The notes under the pieces were generated by a model. It had not been told where the DNA came from. It made no database searches and saw only the letters and a program-made list of their open reading frames with translations. Made by a program: the position numbers and the translations under genes. A stretch of 64,000 nucleotides of DNA, from the NCBI RefSeq assembly GCF_000577895.1, contig NZ_HG917868.1, positions 1,860,001 to 1,924,000 of the forward strand, read 5' to 3'. Source of the stretch: Clostridium bornimense. Its GTDB lineage: Bacteria; Bacillota; Clostridia; Clostridiales; Clostridiaceae. Shown piece by piece: positions 10,023 to 20,326 of this stretch; position 1 is the stretch's first letter, and every line of letters begins with the position of its first letter.

Positions 10023-11174
10023 TTAATATGTACTTAATAAGTATTCTCTAACTTTTCTCTCAGTTTCTAATATATTATCTATAGTTACTTTAGAAGTAAA
10101 CTCTATAGTATTTAAAGCATCTTCTATAAGATCTGTAATTTGAAGAAACTTAATTTTATCTTTTAGGAATAAATCTACTGCTACTTCATTAGCAGCATTT
10201 AAAATAGTAGGAGCATTTCCTCCCTTTTTTCCTATCTCATATGCTAATGCTAAGTTCTTAAAAGTCTCCATATCTGGTTCTTCAAAAGTTAAGGTATTAT
10301 ACTTAAATAAATTTAAGTATTCTGTAGATCCTTTCACTCTATTAGGATAAGTAAAAGCATAATGGATAGGTAACTTCATATCTGTACTAGCCATTTCTGC
10401 CAATATACTACCATCAACATACTCTACCATAGAATGAACTATACTTTGTGGATGTACTGCTACCTTAATTTTATCCATCGGCATATCAAAGAGCCATTTC
10501 GCTTCTATAACTTCTAATCCCTTATTCATCAGTGTAGCTGAATCTATAGAAATCTTCGCCCCCATAGACCACTTAGGATGTTTTAATGCTTCATTTTTAG
10601 TTACATTAATTAAATCCTCTCTTTTTTTACCTCTAAAAGGTCCTCCTGATGCAGTAACAATAATGCTTCTTACAGCTTTTTTATCTTCTCCATTAAGACA
10701 TTGAAAAATAGCATTATGTTCTGAGTCTACAGGTATTATTTTAGCATTATACTTTTTAGCTTCCTCCATAACTATCTCACCACCAACAACTAGAGTTTCT
10801 TTATTGGCTAGTGCTATAGTTTTTCCTTTTTTTATAGCTTCTAATGTTGGCACTAATCCTATCATACCAACTACTGATGTCAAAATTATGTCACTTTCAT
10901 CTATTGTAGCTACTTTTATAAGTCCTTCTATTCCGTATGCTACTTCTATAGACTTGTCATATTCAACACAAAAATTCTTAACTTCTTCAAAAGCTTCTTT
11001 CGTATACATTGCTACAATCTTAGGATTAAACTCTTTTATTATTTCAATAACCTTTTTTACACTAGTATTAGCTGATATACCTAATAAGTTAAACTCTTCT
11101 CTGTTATCTCTTATAACTTCTAAAGCCTGAGTACCAATTGACCCAGTAACCCCCAATATACATATGTTTTTCAT
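10023..11174 (-). CDS. dxr: 1-deoxy-D-xylulose 5-phosphate reductoisomerase
   Basis: The enzyme turns DXP into MEP using NADPH and a divalent metal, the second step of the MEP pathway. The N-terminal Rossmann motif GVTGSIGTQALEV, the VDSEHNAIFQCL motif (metal-binding Asp and Glu), TASGGPFRGKKRE, and the substrate region KISIDSATLMNKGLEVIEAKWLF followed by HPQSIVHSMVEY are all intact. The 383-residue length is normal. Its ATG overlaps the stop of the upstream permease gene by one base, so the two are co-translated. It works in the same pathway as ispG, three genes away. Confidence 0.98.
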   Translation of the reverse strand: MKNICILGVTGSIGTQALEVIRDNREEFNLLGISANTSVKKVIEIIKEFNPKIVAMYTKEAFEEVKNFCVEYDKSIEVAYGIEGLIKVATIDESDIILTSVVGMIGLVPTLEAIKKGKTIALANKETLVVGGEIVMEEAKKYNAKIIPVDSEHNAIFQCLNGEDKKAVRSIIVTASGGPFRGKKREDLINVTKNEALKHPKWSMGAKISIDSATLMNKGLEVIEAKWLFDMPMDKIKVAVHPQSIVHSMVEYVDGSILAEMASTDMKLPIHYAFTYPNRVKGSTEYLNLFKYNTLTFEEPDMETFKNLALAYEIGKKGGNAPTILNAANEVAVDLFLKDKIKFLQITDLIEDALNTIEFTSKVTIDNILETERKVREYLLSTY

Positions 11175-12166
11175 TATATTTTTACCTCTTTTTCATATAT
11201 TTCTTTTGCTACTACTATACATAATGGACCTATAAACAAACCTAATGCACCAAAAATATTAAATCCAATATATATAGATATTATTATCGATAAAGGATGT
11301 ATAGATAAAATATCGCTAATAAATTTCGCTTCTAATATCTGCCTAATAATTTCTAATAATATGTACACAAAAATTAGACCAATTACAACAAAGGTTTTTC
11401 CCATCATTATTTCCTTGGAAATTAAAAATAAGAAAACTATAAATGTACCTATATAAGGTAATATATCTAATATACCACATATAACTCCAAACACCACAGC
11501 ATTATTAATACCTAATATATAGAAACTAATTATTGTTATTATTGTAGTTAATAATACTAACTTTATTTGTATAGTTATTATAGAATATATTTTTAAAACT
11601 ATATCTAAAACATCCTCAAAAATATTACTTGGAACTAATTTCTTTGCAATTTTTAATATAGCATATTTATCCTTTAAAATAAAGTACACAGTAATATTAG
11701 CTATAAAGTATGATAATAAAAATTCAGAAGTATACTTTATTCCCTTCGTTACTACCATTACATTTAGAAACTCATTGTATAGACTAGTTATAAATTTGCC
11801 CATATCTCTTATATCGATACTTGTTAGAGCAAAAACTTTATCTCCTATGGCTTTAATTTCTAAAATTGCATCCTTATTTTGTACAAAAGAATAAAATTCT
11901 CCTGCAATAAAATACGAAATCATAACTATTATCATAACTATTGATATATTTACTATAAATAACGTCAATATCGCATTTATACTTCTTGACATCATTGTAA
12001 AACTATTTAATTTGCTATTTAGCGATAATGATAGAAATAATAAACATAATATAAAAATTGCTGGTGGAAAATACATTTTTAGCAATAGAGTAAATATACA
12101 TATAATTAATACAATTATTCCAATAACCTTTATTTCATCTTTTACTAATTTCACTAATACCCCCAT
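11174..12166 (-). CDS. AI-2E family membrane permease
   Basis: A hydrophobic protein of 330 residues with about eight predicted membrane helices. The C-terminal half carries hallmarks of the AI-2E/YtvI/PerM family (PF01594): GILDILPYIGTFIVF near 235 and the loop ISDILSIHPLSIIISIYIGFNIFGALGLFIGP near 285-310. The family includes transporters reported to move AI-2 or act as sodium/proton antiporters, so the substrate cannot be named. The N-terminus is a long Ile-rich stretch. It lies between cdsA (with a terminator) and dxr, and its stop overlaps the dxr start, an odd companion for isoprenoid genes. Confidence 0.85.
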   Translation of the reverse strand: MGVLVKLVKDEIKVIGIIVLIICIFTLLLKMYFPPAIFILCLLFLSLSLNSKLNSFTMMSRSINAILTLFIVNISIVMIIVMISYFIAGEFYSFVQNKDAILEIKAIGDKVFALTSIDIRDMGKFITSLYNEFLNVMVVTKGIKYTSEFLLSYFIANITVYFILKDKYAILKIAKKLVPSNIFEDVLDIVLKIYSIITIQIKLVLLTTIITIISFYILGINNAVVFGVICGILDILPYIGTFIVFLFLISKEIMMGKTFVVIGLIFVYILLEIIRQILEAKFISDILSIHPLSIIISIYIGFNIFGALGLFIGPLCIVVAKEIYEKEVKI

Positions 12167-12230
12167 AATGAAATACTATCATTATATATATATTAGTTAA
12201 GTTATAAATTTAGATATATTTATTTAAAAC

Positions 12231-12277
12231 AGTGCACTGACATCTCCCTGTGCCTTGTGCCATCATACTTGTGCCCT
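12231..12277 (+). repeat. Heptad array, short solo copy F
   Basis: It lies in the gap between cdsA and the permease. One AGTGCAC unit (12231-12237) faces four phased reverse units (GTGCCTT, GTGCCAT, CATACTT, GTGCCCT, 12250-12277) with no interior. Positions 12247-12277 are identical over 31 bp to 40420-40450 in copy D, including the aberrant CATACTT unit. That points to a recent common origin. Confidence 0.8.
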
Positions 12278-12302
12278 GCTTTTTCTTCTATCAAACTTAC
12301 TG

Positions 12303-12334
12303 AAAAAAGCTGCCACACTCTTCGTGCAACAGCC
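12303..12334 (-). terminator. Intrinsic terminator after cdsA
   Basis: Minus-strand GGCTGTTGCAC pairs with GTGTGGCAGC around a GAAGA loop and is followed by T6. It sits 13 bases after the cdsA stop. It is nearly identical to the one at 42795-42826. Confidence 0.88.
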
Positions 12335-12346
12335 TATTAATTAATT

Positions 12347-13138
12347 TTATATACCTATTATGTATGTTAAATAATAAAATATTACTACTGCTGAAAATAA
12401 AATAGAATCAAATCTATCTAATATTCCACCATGTCCTGGTATCAAATGAGAATAATCTTTAACTTCTGAATATCTCTTTATACTTGATGCCGCTAAATCA
12501 CCAAATTGTGAAAATACTCCTGCTATTGCAGCCATAATAACATAATGATATAGTTGTATATTCACATGACTTTTTATAATAATTCCAAATACTAAGCAAA
12601 AAATTACTGCTCCTAAAAGTCCTCCAATAGATCCTTCTATTGTTTTCTTTGGACTTACCTTTGGACATAATTTATGCTTTCCAAATAATCTTCCACTATA
12701 GTAAGCAAGAGTATCACATCCCCAAGATGCTAAGAATACAAGCCATAATAAGAATCTACCACCTTCTTTATAGCTTATCTTACTTATAAATGAGAAAAAT
12801 ACTGATACATAAATAAAACCTAAAATAGTTACTGCTACATCAATATAATTGTACTCTGGCTTTATTGCTGGTATACACATTAAAACCATAGTAACTAAAA
12901 ATAATATAATTGCAACTTGTTCAAATTCTATATTGTTTAATAATAAATAGTATACAATAGTAGCTATATAACCAACAATTTTAAATGGTTTAATTTCTCT
13001 CTTCTCTACAACTGAATAAAATTCATAAAGTCCCATAACTGAGGCTACTAATAATAAATATTTTAAAGGCTCTCCACCTAAAAATAAAAATATTACTATC
13101 GGCGCTAATATAAGTGCACCTAAATATCTATTATTCAT
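12347..13138 (-). CDS. cdsA: Phosphatidate cytidylyltransferase (CDP-diglyceride synthase)
   Basis: CdsA makes CDP-diacylglycerol, the precursor of all bacterial phospholipids. The 263-residue protein is almost entirely membrane helices (about eight) and ends with the family signature KRYSEVKDYSHLIPGHGGILDRFDSILFSA, which holds the metal-binding aspartates. The GCDTLAYYSGRLFGKHKLCPKVSPKKTIEGSIGG segment is also typical. It is 10 bases downstream of uppS, in the conserved frr-uppS-cdsA order, and is closed by a terminator. Confidence 0.97.
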   Translation of the reverse strand: MNNRYLGALILAPIVIFLFLGGEPLKYLLLVASVMGLYEFYSVVEKREIKPFKIVGYIATIVYYLLLNNIEFEQVAIILFLVTMVLMCIPAIKPEYNYIDVAVTILGFIYVSVFFSFISKISYKEGGRFLLWLVFLASWGCDTLAYYSGRLFGKHKLCPKVSPKKTIEGSIGGLLGAVIFCLVFGIIIKSHVNIQLYHYVIMAAIAGVFSQFGDLAASSIKRYSEVKDYSHLIPGHGGILDRFDSILFSAVVIFYYLTYIIGI

Positions 13139-13148
13139 AAAATTTCAC

Positions 13149-13913
13149 CTATTTAACCTTTCCAAATCTTCTATCTCGATTTTGATAATCAAAGATAGCT
13201 TCTACAAGATTTTGTTTTGTAAAGTCAGGCCATTTAACATCAGAGTACCAAAATTCAGAATAAGCACATTGCCATAATAAGAAATTAGATAATCTTTGTT
13301 CTCCACTTGGTCTTATTATTATGTCTGGATCAGGCATACCTGATGTATATAAATATTTTTCTATCATTTTTTCATCTATATCATCAACTTTTATTTTATT
13401 CTCTTCTACTAATTTTGCAATTTCCTTAACTGAATTAACTATTTCAACTCTTCCACCATAATTTAACGCTAAATTTAGTGTAAGTCCTGTATTATTTTTT
13501 GTTTTCTCATAGGCTTTGTTTAATTCTTCATGACAAACCTTTGGTAATTTTGATATATCTCCTATAGAGTTTATTACTACATTATTTTTATTTAATTCTT
13601 CAAATTCATTTCTAAGATATTGAACCAATAGTTTCATTAAAGTATCTACTTCTTCTTTAGGTCTAGCCCAATTTTCAGTAGAAAAAGCGTATAGTGTTAA
13701 ATACTTAACTCCTAGTTCGCTACATTCTTTTACGATTTCTCTTATTGTTTCAACTCCTGCCTTATGACCATAAGTCCTTGGCATATTTCTTTCTTTAGCC
13801 CATCTTCCATTCCCATCCATAATTATAGCTATATGTTTAGGAATATTGCTCATATCTAATTGCTTTTCTTCAATTTTGCTAATGGTATTTTTTTTAGTAA
13901 ATAACTTAAACAT
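13149..13913 (-). CDS. uppS: Isoprenyl transferase (undecaprenyl diphosphate synthase)
   Basis: UppS condenses isopentenyl diphosphate units onto farnesyl diphosphate to make the C55 carrier for cell wall synthesis. Visible signatures are [27 protein letters not shown] (catalytic Asp, near 34), [20 protein letters not shown], and the C-terminal [19 protein letters not shown] plus [14 protein letters not shown]. Length 254 is usual. It uses the product of the MEP pathway enzymes encoded nearby. The gap to frr contains repeated AAGCTTAGG-type sequences. Confidence 0.97.
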   Translation of the reverse strand: MFKLFTKKNTISKIEEKQLDMSNIPKHIAIIMDGNGRWAKERNMPRTYGHKAGVETIREIVKECSELGVKYLTLYAFSTENWARPKEEVDTLMKLLVQYLRNEFEELNKNNVVINSIGDISKLPKVCHEELNKAYEKTKNNTGLTLNLALNYGGRVEIVNSVKEIAKLVEENKIKVDDIDEKMIEKYLYTSGMPDPDIIIRPSGEQRLSNFLLWQCAYSEFWYSDVKWPDFTKQNLVEAIFDYQNRDRRFGKVK

Positions 13914-13924
13914 TCATCCACCCA

Positions 13925-13996
13925 CTCACCTAAGCTTAATAAATATCTAATAAAAATTAAGCTTAGATGAAACTTACTTGCTCACCTAAGCTTAAT
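13925..13996 (-). repeat. 16-bp direct repeat with 11-bp inverted repeat between frr and uppS
   Basis: CTCACCTAAGCTTAAT occurs at 13925-13940 and again at 13981-13996, 56 bp apart. Between them ATTAAGCTTAG (13956-13966) is the exact complement of 13930-13940, so the transcript between frr and uppS can fold one 11-bp stem or an alternative stem with the second repeat. There is no T-run after it, so it does not look like a plain terminator. Confidence 0.7.
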
Positions 13997-14016
13997 GTCT
14001 CATAAAATAAATTATC

Positions 14017-14574
14017 TTATACCTTCATAACTTCTTTTTCTTTTGCATCTATGATGGATTCAATTTCTTTAACATATACATCAGTCTTCTTTTGAATTAA
14101 ATCTTCTGCTGATTTTAATTCATCTTCAGTTATAGCATTATCTTTCTTTAATGCCTTAACCTTATCATTAGCATCTCTTCTTACTGATCTTATAGCTACC
14201 TTCGACTCTTCTCCATACTTTTTAACTTTTTTAACTAAATCTCTTCTAGTTTCTTCAGTTAATTCTGGAATCATTAATCTAATAACAGATCCATCATTAT
14301 TAGGATTAAGTCCTAAATCAGATGTTAATATTGCTCTTTCAATATCCTTTAGAGAACTCTTATCCCATGGAGTTATAAGTAGCATTCTTGGTTCTGGTGC
14401 TGATATATTAGCAACTTGATTTATAGGTGTCATTGAACCATAATACTCCATTTGTATTCTGTCAAGCATAGTTGGGTTTGCCCTTCCTGCTTTTAAAGTA
14501 AGTAAATCTTGTTTTAAAACACTAACAGTTTTCTGCATTTTTTCTTCTGCAACAGCAATAATATCCTTAACCAT
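14017..14574 (-). CDS. frr: Ribosome recycling factor
   Basis: RRF, with EF-G, splits post-termination ribosomes. Starting at the ATG at 14574 (AGGAG eight bases upstream) gives 185 residues, exactly the usual length; a GTG nine bases upstream has no suitable spacing. Typical sequences are TLKAGRANPTMLDRIQMEYYG, TPINQVANISAPEPRMLLI, PWDKSSLKDIERAI and the basic stretch LTEETRRDLVKKVKKYGEESKVAIRSVRRD. It lies 11 bases after pyrH. Confidence 0.98.
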   Translation of the reverse strand: MVKDIIAVAEEKMQKTVSVLKQDLLTLKAGRANPTMLDRIQMEYYGSMTPINQVANISAPEPRMLLITPWDKSSLKDIERAILTSDLGLNPNNDGSVIRLMIPELTEETRRDLVKKVKKYGEESKVAIRSVRRDANDKVKALKKDNAITEDELKSAEDLIQKKTDVYVKEIESIIDAKEKEVMKV

Positions 14575-14585
14575 ACAATTCACTC

Positions 14586-15329
<744 letters not shown>

Positions 15330-15331
15330 TT

Positions 15332-15360
15332 AAAAAAAGAGAACACTGGGTGTTCTCTTT
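15332..15360 (-). terminator. Intrinsic terminator after tsf
   Basis: Minus-strand AAGAGAACAC pairs with GTGTTCTCTT around a CCA loop, followed by at least seven T residues. It starts eight bases past the tsf stop, close to ideal for an intrinsic terminator. Confidence 0.93.
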
Positions 15361-15368
15361 ATGCTTTA

Positions 15369-16289
15369 CTACTTACCAGCGTTCATTTGTCTTTGAACTT
15401 CTTCAGCAAAGTTTTCTTCTTTCTTTTCTATACCTTCGCCTCTTTCGAATCTAGCGAATTTTTCAATTGTTATAGTAGCTCCAACTTCTTTGCTCTTTTC
15501 TTCTAAGTACTTAGTGATTGTAAAGTCAGGGTTCTTAACAAAAACTTGTTCTACTAAACAAACTTCTTTTAAGTACTTTTTAACTCTACCTTCAACCATC
15601 TTTTCAACTATGTTAGCTGGTTTACCTTCGTTTTGAGCTTGAACTCTATATATTTCTCTTTCTTTTTCTAAAGTTTCAGCATCAACAGCAGAAGAATCTA
15701 AGAATAATGGGTTAACAGCAGCAATGTGCATTGCTACATCCTTAGCAACTTCTAATAATACTGGACTATTATTTTCACAACCTAATTGAACTAATACTCC
15801 GATTTTTCCAGCAGCGTGAATGTAGCTTTGAATAGCTCCATTTTCTACTGAAAATCTAACAAATCTTCTTACTGTCATGTTTTCGCCTAGTTTTGCAACT
15901 AAAGCTGTTCTAACTTCATCTATAGTAGATTCACCATCACATTTTTCAGCTGATAACTCTTCTACAGTTGTAGCATTGCTATTTGCAGCAATTTCAGCTA
16001 CTTTATTAGCAAATCCTAAGAATTCTTCATTAGCTGCAACGAAATCTGTTTCACAGTTTACTTCAACTAATGATGCAACTTTGCTATCTTCGTTAACGAA
16101 AGCTACTACTGCACCTTCTGCTGCGATTCTTCCAGCTTTTTTAGCTGCTGCAGCTAATCCTTTTTCTCTTAATATTTCAACAGCCTTTTCAAGATCTCCG
16201 TTAGCTTGTGTTAAAGCCTTCTTACAATCCATCATTCCTGCTCCAGTGCTTTCTCTTAATTCTTTTACCATACTTGCAGAGATTGCCAT
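15369..16289 (-). CDS. tsf: Elongation factor Ts
   Basis: EF-Ts is the guanine nucleotide exchange factor for EF-Tu. The N-terminal UBA-like domain ([37 protein letters not shown]) is followed by the core with [13 protein letters not shown], the region that contacts EF-Tu. The protein has 306 residues, in the normal range. GC content is higher than in the neighbours, as in other highly expressed genes here. The rpsB-tsf gap holds a symmetrical hairpin (16318-16348) that could set the ratio of the two products. Confidence 0.98.
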   Translation of the reverse strand: MAISASMVKELRESTGAGMMDCKKALTQANGDLEKAVEILREKGLAAAAKKAGRIAAEGAVVAFVNEDSKVASLVEVNCETDFVAANEEFLGFANKVAEIAANSNATTVEELSAEKCDGESTIDEVRTALVAKLGENMTVRRFVRFSVENGAIQSYIHAAGKIGVLVQLGCENNSPVLLEVAKDVAMHIAAVNPLFLDSSAVDAETLEKEREIYRVQAQNEGKPANIVEKMVEGRVKKYLKEVCLVEQVFVKNPDFTITKYLEEKSKEVGATITIEKFARFERGEGIEKKEENFAEEVQRQMNAGK

Positions 16290-16317
16290 AAATAAATTCC
16301 CTCTCTTTCATGAATAT

Positions 16318-16348
16318 TAAGGTAAAGGATTCTCTCTCTTTACCTTAA
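16318..16348 (-). promoter_or_regulatory. Hairpin between rpsB and tsf
   Basis: AAGGTAAAG and CTTTACCTT form a perfect 9-bp stem around a purine-rich loop in the 85-base rpsB-tsf spacer. No T-run follows on the minus strand. It could be a partial terminator, an RNase site or a stabilising 3' stem for rpsB mRNA. Confidence 0.55.
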
Positions 16349-16374
16349 ATTTATTATTTAGCAGTTAGCTTATA

Positions 16375-17076
16375 TTATTCAGCTAATTGTTCACCTTGTC
16401 TTCCTTCGATAATAGCATCAGCCATTTTTGCAGTTATTAATTTAACCGCTCTTATAGCATCATCATTACCTGGAATTACATAATCAACTTCATCTGGATC
16501 ACAGTTAGTATCAACGATAGCTACTACTGGAATACCTAAAATTTTAGCTTCAGATATAGCATTCTTTTCTTTTCTTGGGTCAACAACGAATAAAGCTCCA
16601 ACTCTTTCTTGAACTAATTCTTTAATTCCGCCTAAGTTCTTTTCTAATTTTTCCATTTCGTTGTTTAACTTAATAACTTCTTTTTTAGGTAAAACATCAA
16701 AAATACCATTTTCTTGCATTTCTTTTAATTCAGCTAATCTTGCGATTCTTGTCTTTATAGTTTTGAAGTTAGTAAGCATACCACCTAACCATCTGTGGTT
16801 TACAAAATGCATACCTGATCTTATAGCTTCTTCACTTATAGCTTCTTGAGCTTGTTTCTTTGTACCTACAAATAAAACGTCTTTTCCTTCTTCTGCAACA
16901 CTTCTTATGAAGTTATATGCTTCATCAACCTTTTTAACTGTTTTTTGTAAGTCGATGATATATATACCATTTCTTTCTGTGAAGATGTATTCAGCCATCT
17001 TAGGGTTCCATCTTCTAGTTTGGTGTCCAAAGTGTACACCTGCTTCTAATAATTGTTTCATTGAAATTACTGCCAT
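16375..17076 (-). CDS. rpsB: 30S ribosomal protein S2
   Basis: S2 is a structural protein of the small subunit. Typical phrases are [22 protein letters not shown] near the start, [45 protein letters not shown] and [27 protein letters not shown]. The 233 residues are usual. The transcript starts from a good promoter at 17178-17206 and has a folded leader of about 90 bases. It is followed by tsf, the universal order. Confidence 0.98.
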   Translation of the reverse strand: MAVISMKQLLEAGVHFGHQTRRWNPKMAEYIFTERNGIYIIDLQKTVKKVDEAYNFIRSVAEEGKDVLFVGTKKQAQEAISEEAIRSGMHFVNHRWLGGMLTNFKTIKTRIARLAELKEMQENGIFDVLPKKEVIKLNNEMEKLEKNLGGIKELVQERVGALFVVDPRKEKNAISEAKILGIPVVAIVDTNCDPDEVDYVIPGNDDAIRAVKLITAKMADAIIEGRQGEQLAE

Positions 17077-17106
17077 TTCTTTACCTCCTGGTTATTCCTC
17101 CATCAT

Positions 17107-17151
17107 GCATCTTTTGTAAAATAAACCTTGTAGGCACCAATTTTACAATGC
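17107..17151 (-). promoter_or_regulatory. Folded leader of rpsB mRNA (candidate S2 autoregulatory site)
   Basis: In the rpsB 5' untranslated region TGTAAAAT and ATTTTACA form an 8-bp stem, and GCAT/ATGC can extend it after a small AAAG bulge. The apical loop of 17 nt ends 30 bases before the start codon. Ribosomal protein operons often carry such autoregulatory leaders. The assignment to S2 is inference from position. Confidence 0.5.
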
Positions 17152-17177
17152 ATAATGTGTGTATTTTATTCTACAGT

Positions 17178-17206
17178 AGTATATCATATAGTATTTCCAT
17201 ACGCAA
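17178..17206 (-). promoter_or_regulatory. Promoter of rpsB-tsf
   Basis: TTGCGT (17201-17206) and TATACT (17178-17183) are separated by exactly 17 bp, a good sigma-A promoter, about 100 bases before the rpsB start. Confidence 0.75.
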
Positions 17207-17229
17207 TAAATATTTTTATAATTTAATAT

Positions 17230-17284
17230 AAAAATACACCTCAAAATAATAGATATATTTGTCTATTACTTTTAAGGTGTATAT
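17230..17284 (-). terminator. Intrinsic terminator after codY
   Basis: A very long stem (about 20 bp with one mismatch, ATACACCTTAAAA... against ...TTTTGAGGTGTAT) followed by TTTTTAT on the minus strand. It begins 13 bases past the codY stop and insulates rpsB from codY. Confidence 0.9.
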
Positions 17285-17296
17285 CACTTTTTAACA

Positions 17297-18073
17297 TTAT
17301 CTAATCTTTTTTAATTCATCTATTAATTTATCATTTAATATCTTAATATGAGTCCCCTTCATACCTAATGATCTTGATTCTATTACACCTGCACTTTCAA
17401 ATTTTCTAAGTGCATTAACTATTACTGATCTAGTTATTCCAACCTTATCTGCAATCTTAGATGCTACTAATAATCCTTCATCACCATCTAATTCATTAAA
17501 TATATGTTCAATTGCTTCTAATTCAGAATATGATAATGTTCCTATAGCTAATTGAACTACTGCCTTTTTTCTTGCCTCATCTTCTATTTCAAAGGCTTTT
17601 GCTCTTAACATTTCTAATCCTACTATTGTAGCAGAATATTCACATATAACTAAATCATCATCTGTAAAATCTTTTCCAAATCTAGCTAATAATAAAGTTC
17701 CTAATCTTTCTCTATTTCCTATTATAGGAACTATTGTTGTTAACTTCTTCTCAAATTTACAATTTTCTGATTCATCATAAACACACATACCTTTATTTTC
17801 AACATTTGCTTTAGTTTCATTTATAGCTAATAATTTTTCATTATATAAATCAGAAAATTTATTTTCTTGTAAAATTTTGTCTTTTACAATATTACAATCA
17901 AAATCGCAAGATAAATGACTTCCTAATATTTTTCCTTTTCTGCTTATTATATAAACATTACATTCTAAAACTTCACTTAACAGTTCACAAATCTCATTAA
18001 ATTCAACGGGGTCAGTTCCTGTTTTTTGAAGAATTCTATTTAACTTTCTAGTTTTAGTTAATAGCGAACCCAT
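17297..18073 (-). CDS. codY: GTP-sensing global transcriptional repressor CodY
   Basis: CodY senses GTP and branched-chain amino acids and represses nutrient-adaptation genes in low-GC Gram-positive bacteria. The N-terminal GAF domain (1-155, start [16 protein letters not shown], with [16 protein letters not shown] and [22 protein letters not shown]) is followed by a linker and the winged helix-turn-helix [44 protein letters not shown]. Length 258 is exact for the family. It has its own promoter and terminator between topA and rpsB. Confidence 0.98.
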   Translation of the reverse strand: MGSLLTKTRKLNRILQKTGTDPVEFNEICELLSEVLECNVYIISRKGKILGSHLSCDFDCNIVKDKILQENKFSDLYNEKLLAINETKANVENKGMCVYDESENCKFEKKLTTIVPIIGNRERLGTLLLARFGKDFTDDDLVICEYSATIVGLEMLRAKAFEIEDEARKKAVVQLAIGTLSYSELEAIEHIFNELDGDEGLLVASKIADKVGITRSVIVNALRKFESAGVIESRSLGMKGTHIKILNDKLIDELKKIR

Positions 18074-18155
18074 AATTCTCCTCCTATCTTAATATTAAAA
18101 TAATAGTATGATAAATATTATAATTTTACAAATATTTCGATTATTTTATCTTATA

Positions 18156-18184
18156 ATTATATCATACAAGCCTTTGATAAACAA
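18156..18184 (-). promoter_or_regulatory. Promoter of codY
   Basis: TTGTTT (18179-18184) and a perfect TATAAT (18156-18161) with a 17-bp spacer ending in TATGA. The -35 box lies 12 bases past the topA stop, so codY is transcribed independently. Confidence 0.75.
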
Positions 18185-18196
18185 GATAATGGAGTT

Positions 18197-20287
18197 TTAA
18201 ACAGGCTGTTCCTCTATATTTTTACATTCTTCGTTAGTACATTGTAGATAATTCCCTTTAGATTTTGAATATTTCTTAACCATGTTTCCACCACATTTAG
18301 AACATTTCTTTTCACTTGGCTCAAACCAGCTTACAAAATCACAATCTGGATATCCGGAACATCCATAAAATTTACGTCCTTTTTTACTTTTCTTTGCAAC
18401 AATCTTTTTACCACACTTAGGACATGGTACATCAATTTCTTCTACAATAGCTTTTGTATTTTTACATTCAGGATATCCTGGACATGCTAAAAACTCTCCA
18501 AATCTTCCTGATTTAATAACCATATTTCTTCCACACTTATCACATATTACATCTGATACTTTGTCTTCTATTGTAATTTTACTAAGTTCTTTTTCAGCTT
18601 TCTCAATATCTACTTTTAACGGAGTAAAGAATTCTTCTACAATCTTTTTCCACTCCATAGTTCCTTCTTCGACATTATCTAGCTTTTCTTCCATATGAGC
18701 TGTAAATTCAGCATCCACTACTCTTTGAAAATATTGCTCCATTATTGAGTTAACTATATTTCCAAGCTCTGTAGGAATTAATGTCTTTTTTTCTCTCTCA
18801 ACATACTTTCTATCCAATAATGTAGATATTATTGGTGAATAAGTACTCGGTCTACCTATACCATTTTCCTCAAGTGTTTTAACTAAACTAGCTTCTGAAA
18901 ATCTTGGAGGTGGTGTAGTAAAATGTTGCTTTCCATCTATTGATTTTGACTTAAGAACATCTCCTTCTTCTATCTCTGGAATTTTAACACTCTCAGCTTC
19001 ACTTTCTGTACTATAAGTATATAACTTCATAAATCCATCAAAATTTATTGTAGATCCACTAGCTCTAAATTGATATCCATTATTATCAATTACTATAGAT
19101 ATACTATCCATTATACATGAAGCCATTTGTGATGCCATAAATCTACTCCAAATTAAGTTATATAACTTATATTGTTCTGGCTTTAACTGACCTTTTAATT
19201 TTTCTGGTGTAAGTGTTGCATCAATATAAGTAGGTCTTATTGCTTCATGAGCATCTTGAGAATTTTTCTTTCCTTTATAAACTCTCTTTTCTTTAGGAAT
19301 ATATTCTTTTCCATAACTCTCTTCTATAAAAGATAAAGCTGCTGCTTGGGCTTCATCTGAGATTCTTACAGAATCTGTTCTCATATAAGTTATAAGAGCT
19401 ACTGTACCATGACCTTTTATATCTATACCTTCATATAATTGTTGTGCTACTGACATAGTCTTCTTTGTAGAAAAATTTAATTTCTTATATGCATCTTGTT
19501 GTAATGTAGATGTAGTAAACGGTGGTAATGGATTTTTGTTTTTCTTAGACTTTTTAACTGTTTTTACATTAAATTCATCATTACTAACTGTTGATATTAT
19601 TTTATCTACATCTTCTTTACATTTTAATTCTATTTTTTTACCATTGTAATTTGATAATTTAACTTGCAATGGGCTCTTTTTATTTCCAACTTTGTATAAT
19701 TCAGCTTCTATTGTCCAGTATTCTTCTTCTTTAAAATTCTCAATTTCTACTTCCCTATCGCATATTATTTTAAGTGCAACAGATTGAACCCTTCCTGCTG
19801 AAAGTCCCCATTTTACCTTTCTCCATAAAATAGGACTAATTTCATAACCTACTAATCTATCTAATACTCTTCTTGCTTGTTGAGCATCAACTAAATTCAT
19901 ATTAACTTTTCTTGGTTCTTTTATTGCCTTTTTTATGGCAGTCTTCGTTATTTCATTAAAAACTATTCTACAATCATCATCCTCTGAAAGCTTCAAAATA
20001 TTACTTAAATGCCATGAAATTGCCTCTCCTTCACGATCGGGGTCAGTTGCAAGATATACTCTATCGCTTTTTTTCGCTAACTTTCTAAGTTTATCCAACA
20101 ATTCCCCTTTTCCTCGTATTGTAATATACTTAGGCTCATAGTTATTTTCTACATCTACTCCTAATTGACTTTTTGGCAAATCTCTAACATGACCCATTGA
20201 GGCTTCAACAATATAATTAGCTCCTAAATACTTTTTTATAGTCTTAGCTTTTGCAGGAGACTCAACTATAACTAAGTTGCTACCCAT
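18197..20287 (-). CDS. topA: DNA topoisomerase I
   Basis: Type IA topoisomerase that relaxes negative supercoils. Visible in order: the Toprim domain (LVIVESPAKAKTIKKYLG at the start and DPDREGEAISWHL near 115), the DRLVGYEISPILW and LSAGRVQSVAL motifs, the active-site tyrosine in ITYMRTDSVRIS, then three C-terminal Cys4 zinc ribbons (about 565-690, e.g. CDKCGRNMVIKSGRFGEFLACPGYPEC). I start it at the ATG at 20287, seven bases after GGAGGGG, giving 696 residues; an ATG 18 bases upstream would place that site inside the gene. It follows dprA by 39 bases. Confidence 0.98.
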   Translation of the reverse strand: MGSNLVIVESPAKAKTIKKYLGANYIVEASMGHVRDLPKSQLGVDVENNYEPKYITIRGKGELLDKLRKLAKKSDRVYLATDPDREGEAISWHLSNILKLSEDDDCRIVFNEITKTAIKKAIKEPRKVNMNLVDAQQARRVLDRLVGYEISPILWRKVKWGLSAGRVQSVALKIICDREVEIENFKEEEYWTIEAELYKVGNKKSPLQVKLSNYNGKKIELKCKEDVDKIISTVSNDEFNVKTVKKSKKNKNPLPPFTTSTLQQDAYKKLNFSTKKTMSVAQQLYEGIDIKGHGTVALITYMRTDSVRISDEAQAAALSFIEESYGKEYIPKEKRVYKGKKNSQDAHEAIRPTYIDATLTPEKLKGQLKPEQYKLYNLIWSRFMASQMASCIMDSISIVIDNNGYQFRASGSTINFDGFMKLYTYSTESEAESVKIPEIEEGDVLKSKSIDGKQHFTTPPPRFSEASLVKTLEENGIGRPSTYSPIISTLLDRKYVEREKKTLIPTELGNIVNSIMEQYFQRVVDAEFTAHMEEKLDNVEEGTMEWKKIVEEFFTPLKVDIEKAEKELSKITIEDKVSDVICDKCGRNMVIKSGRFGEFLACPGYPECKNTKAIVEEIDVPCPKCGKKIVAKKSKKGRKFYGCSGYPDCDFVSWFEPSEKKCSKCGGNMVKKYSKSKGNYLQCTNEECKNIEEQPV

Positions 20288-20326
20288 AAACTCCCCTCCA
20301 GACATTCATCACTTTTATTTAATTTA

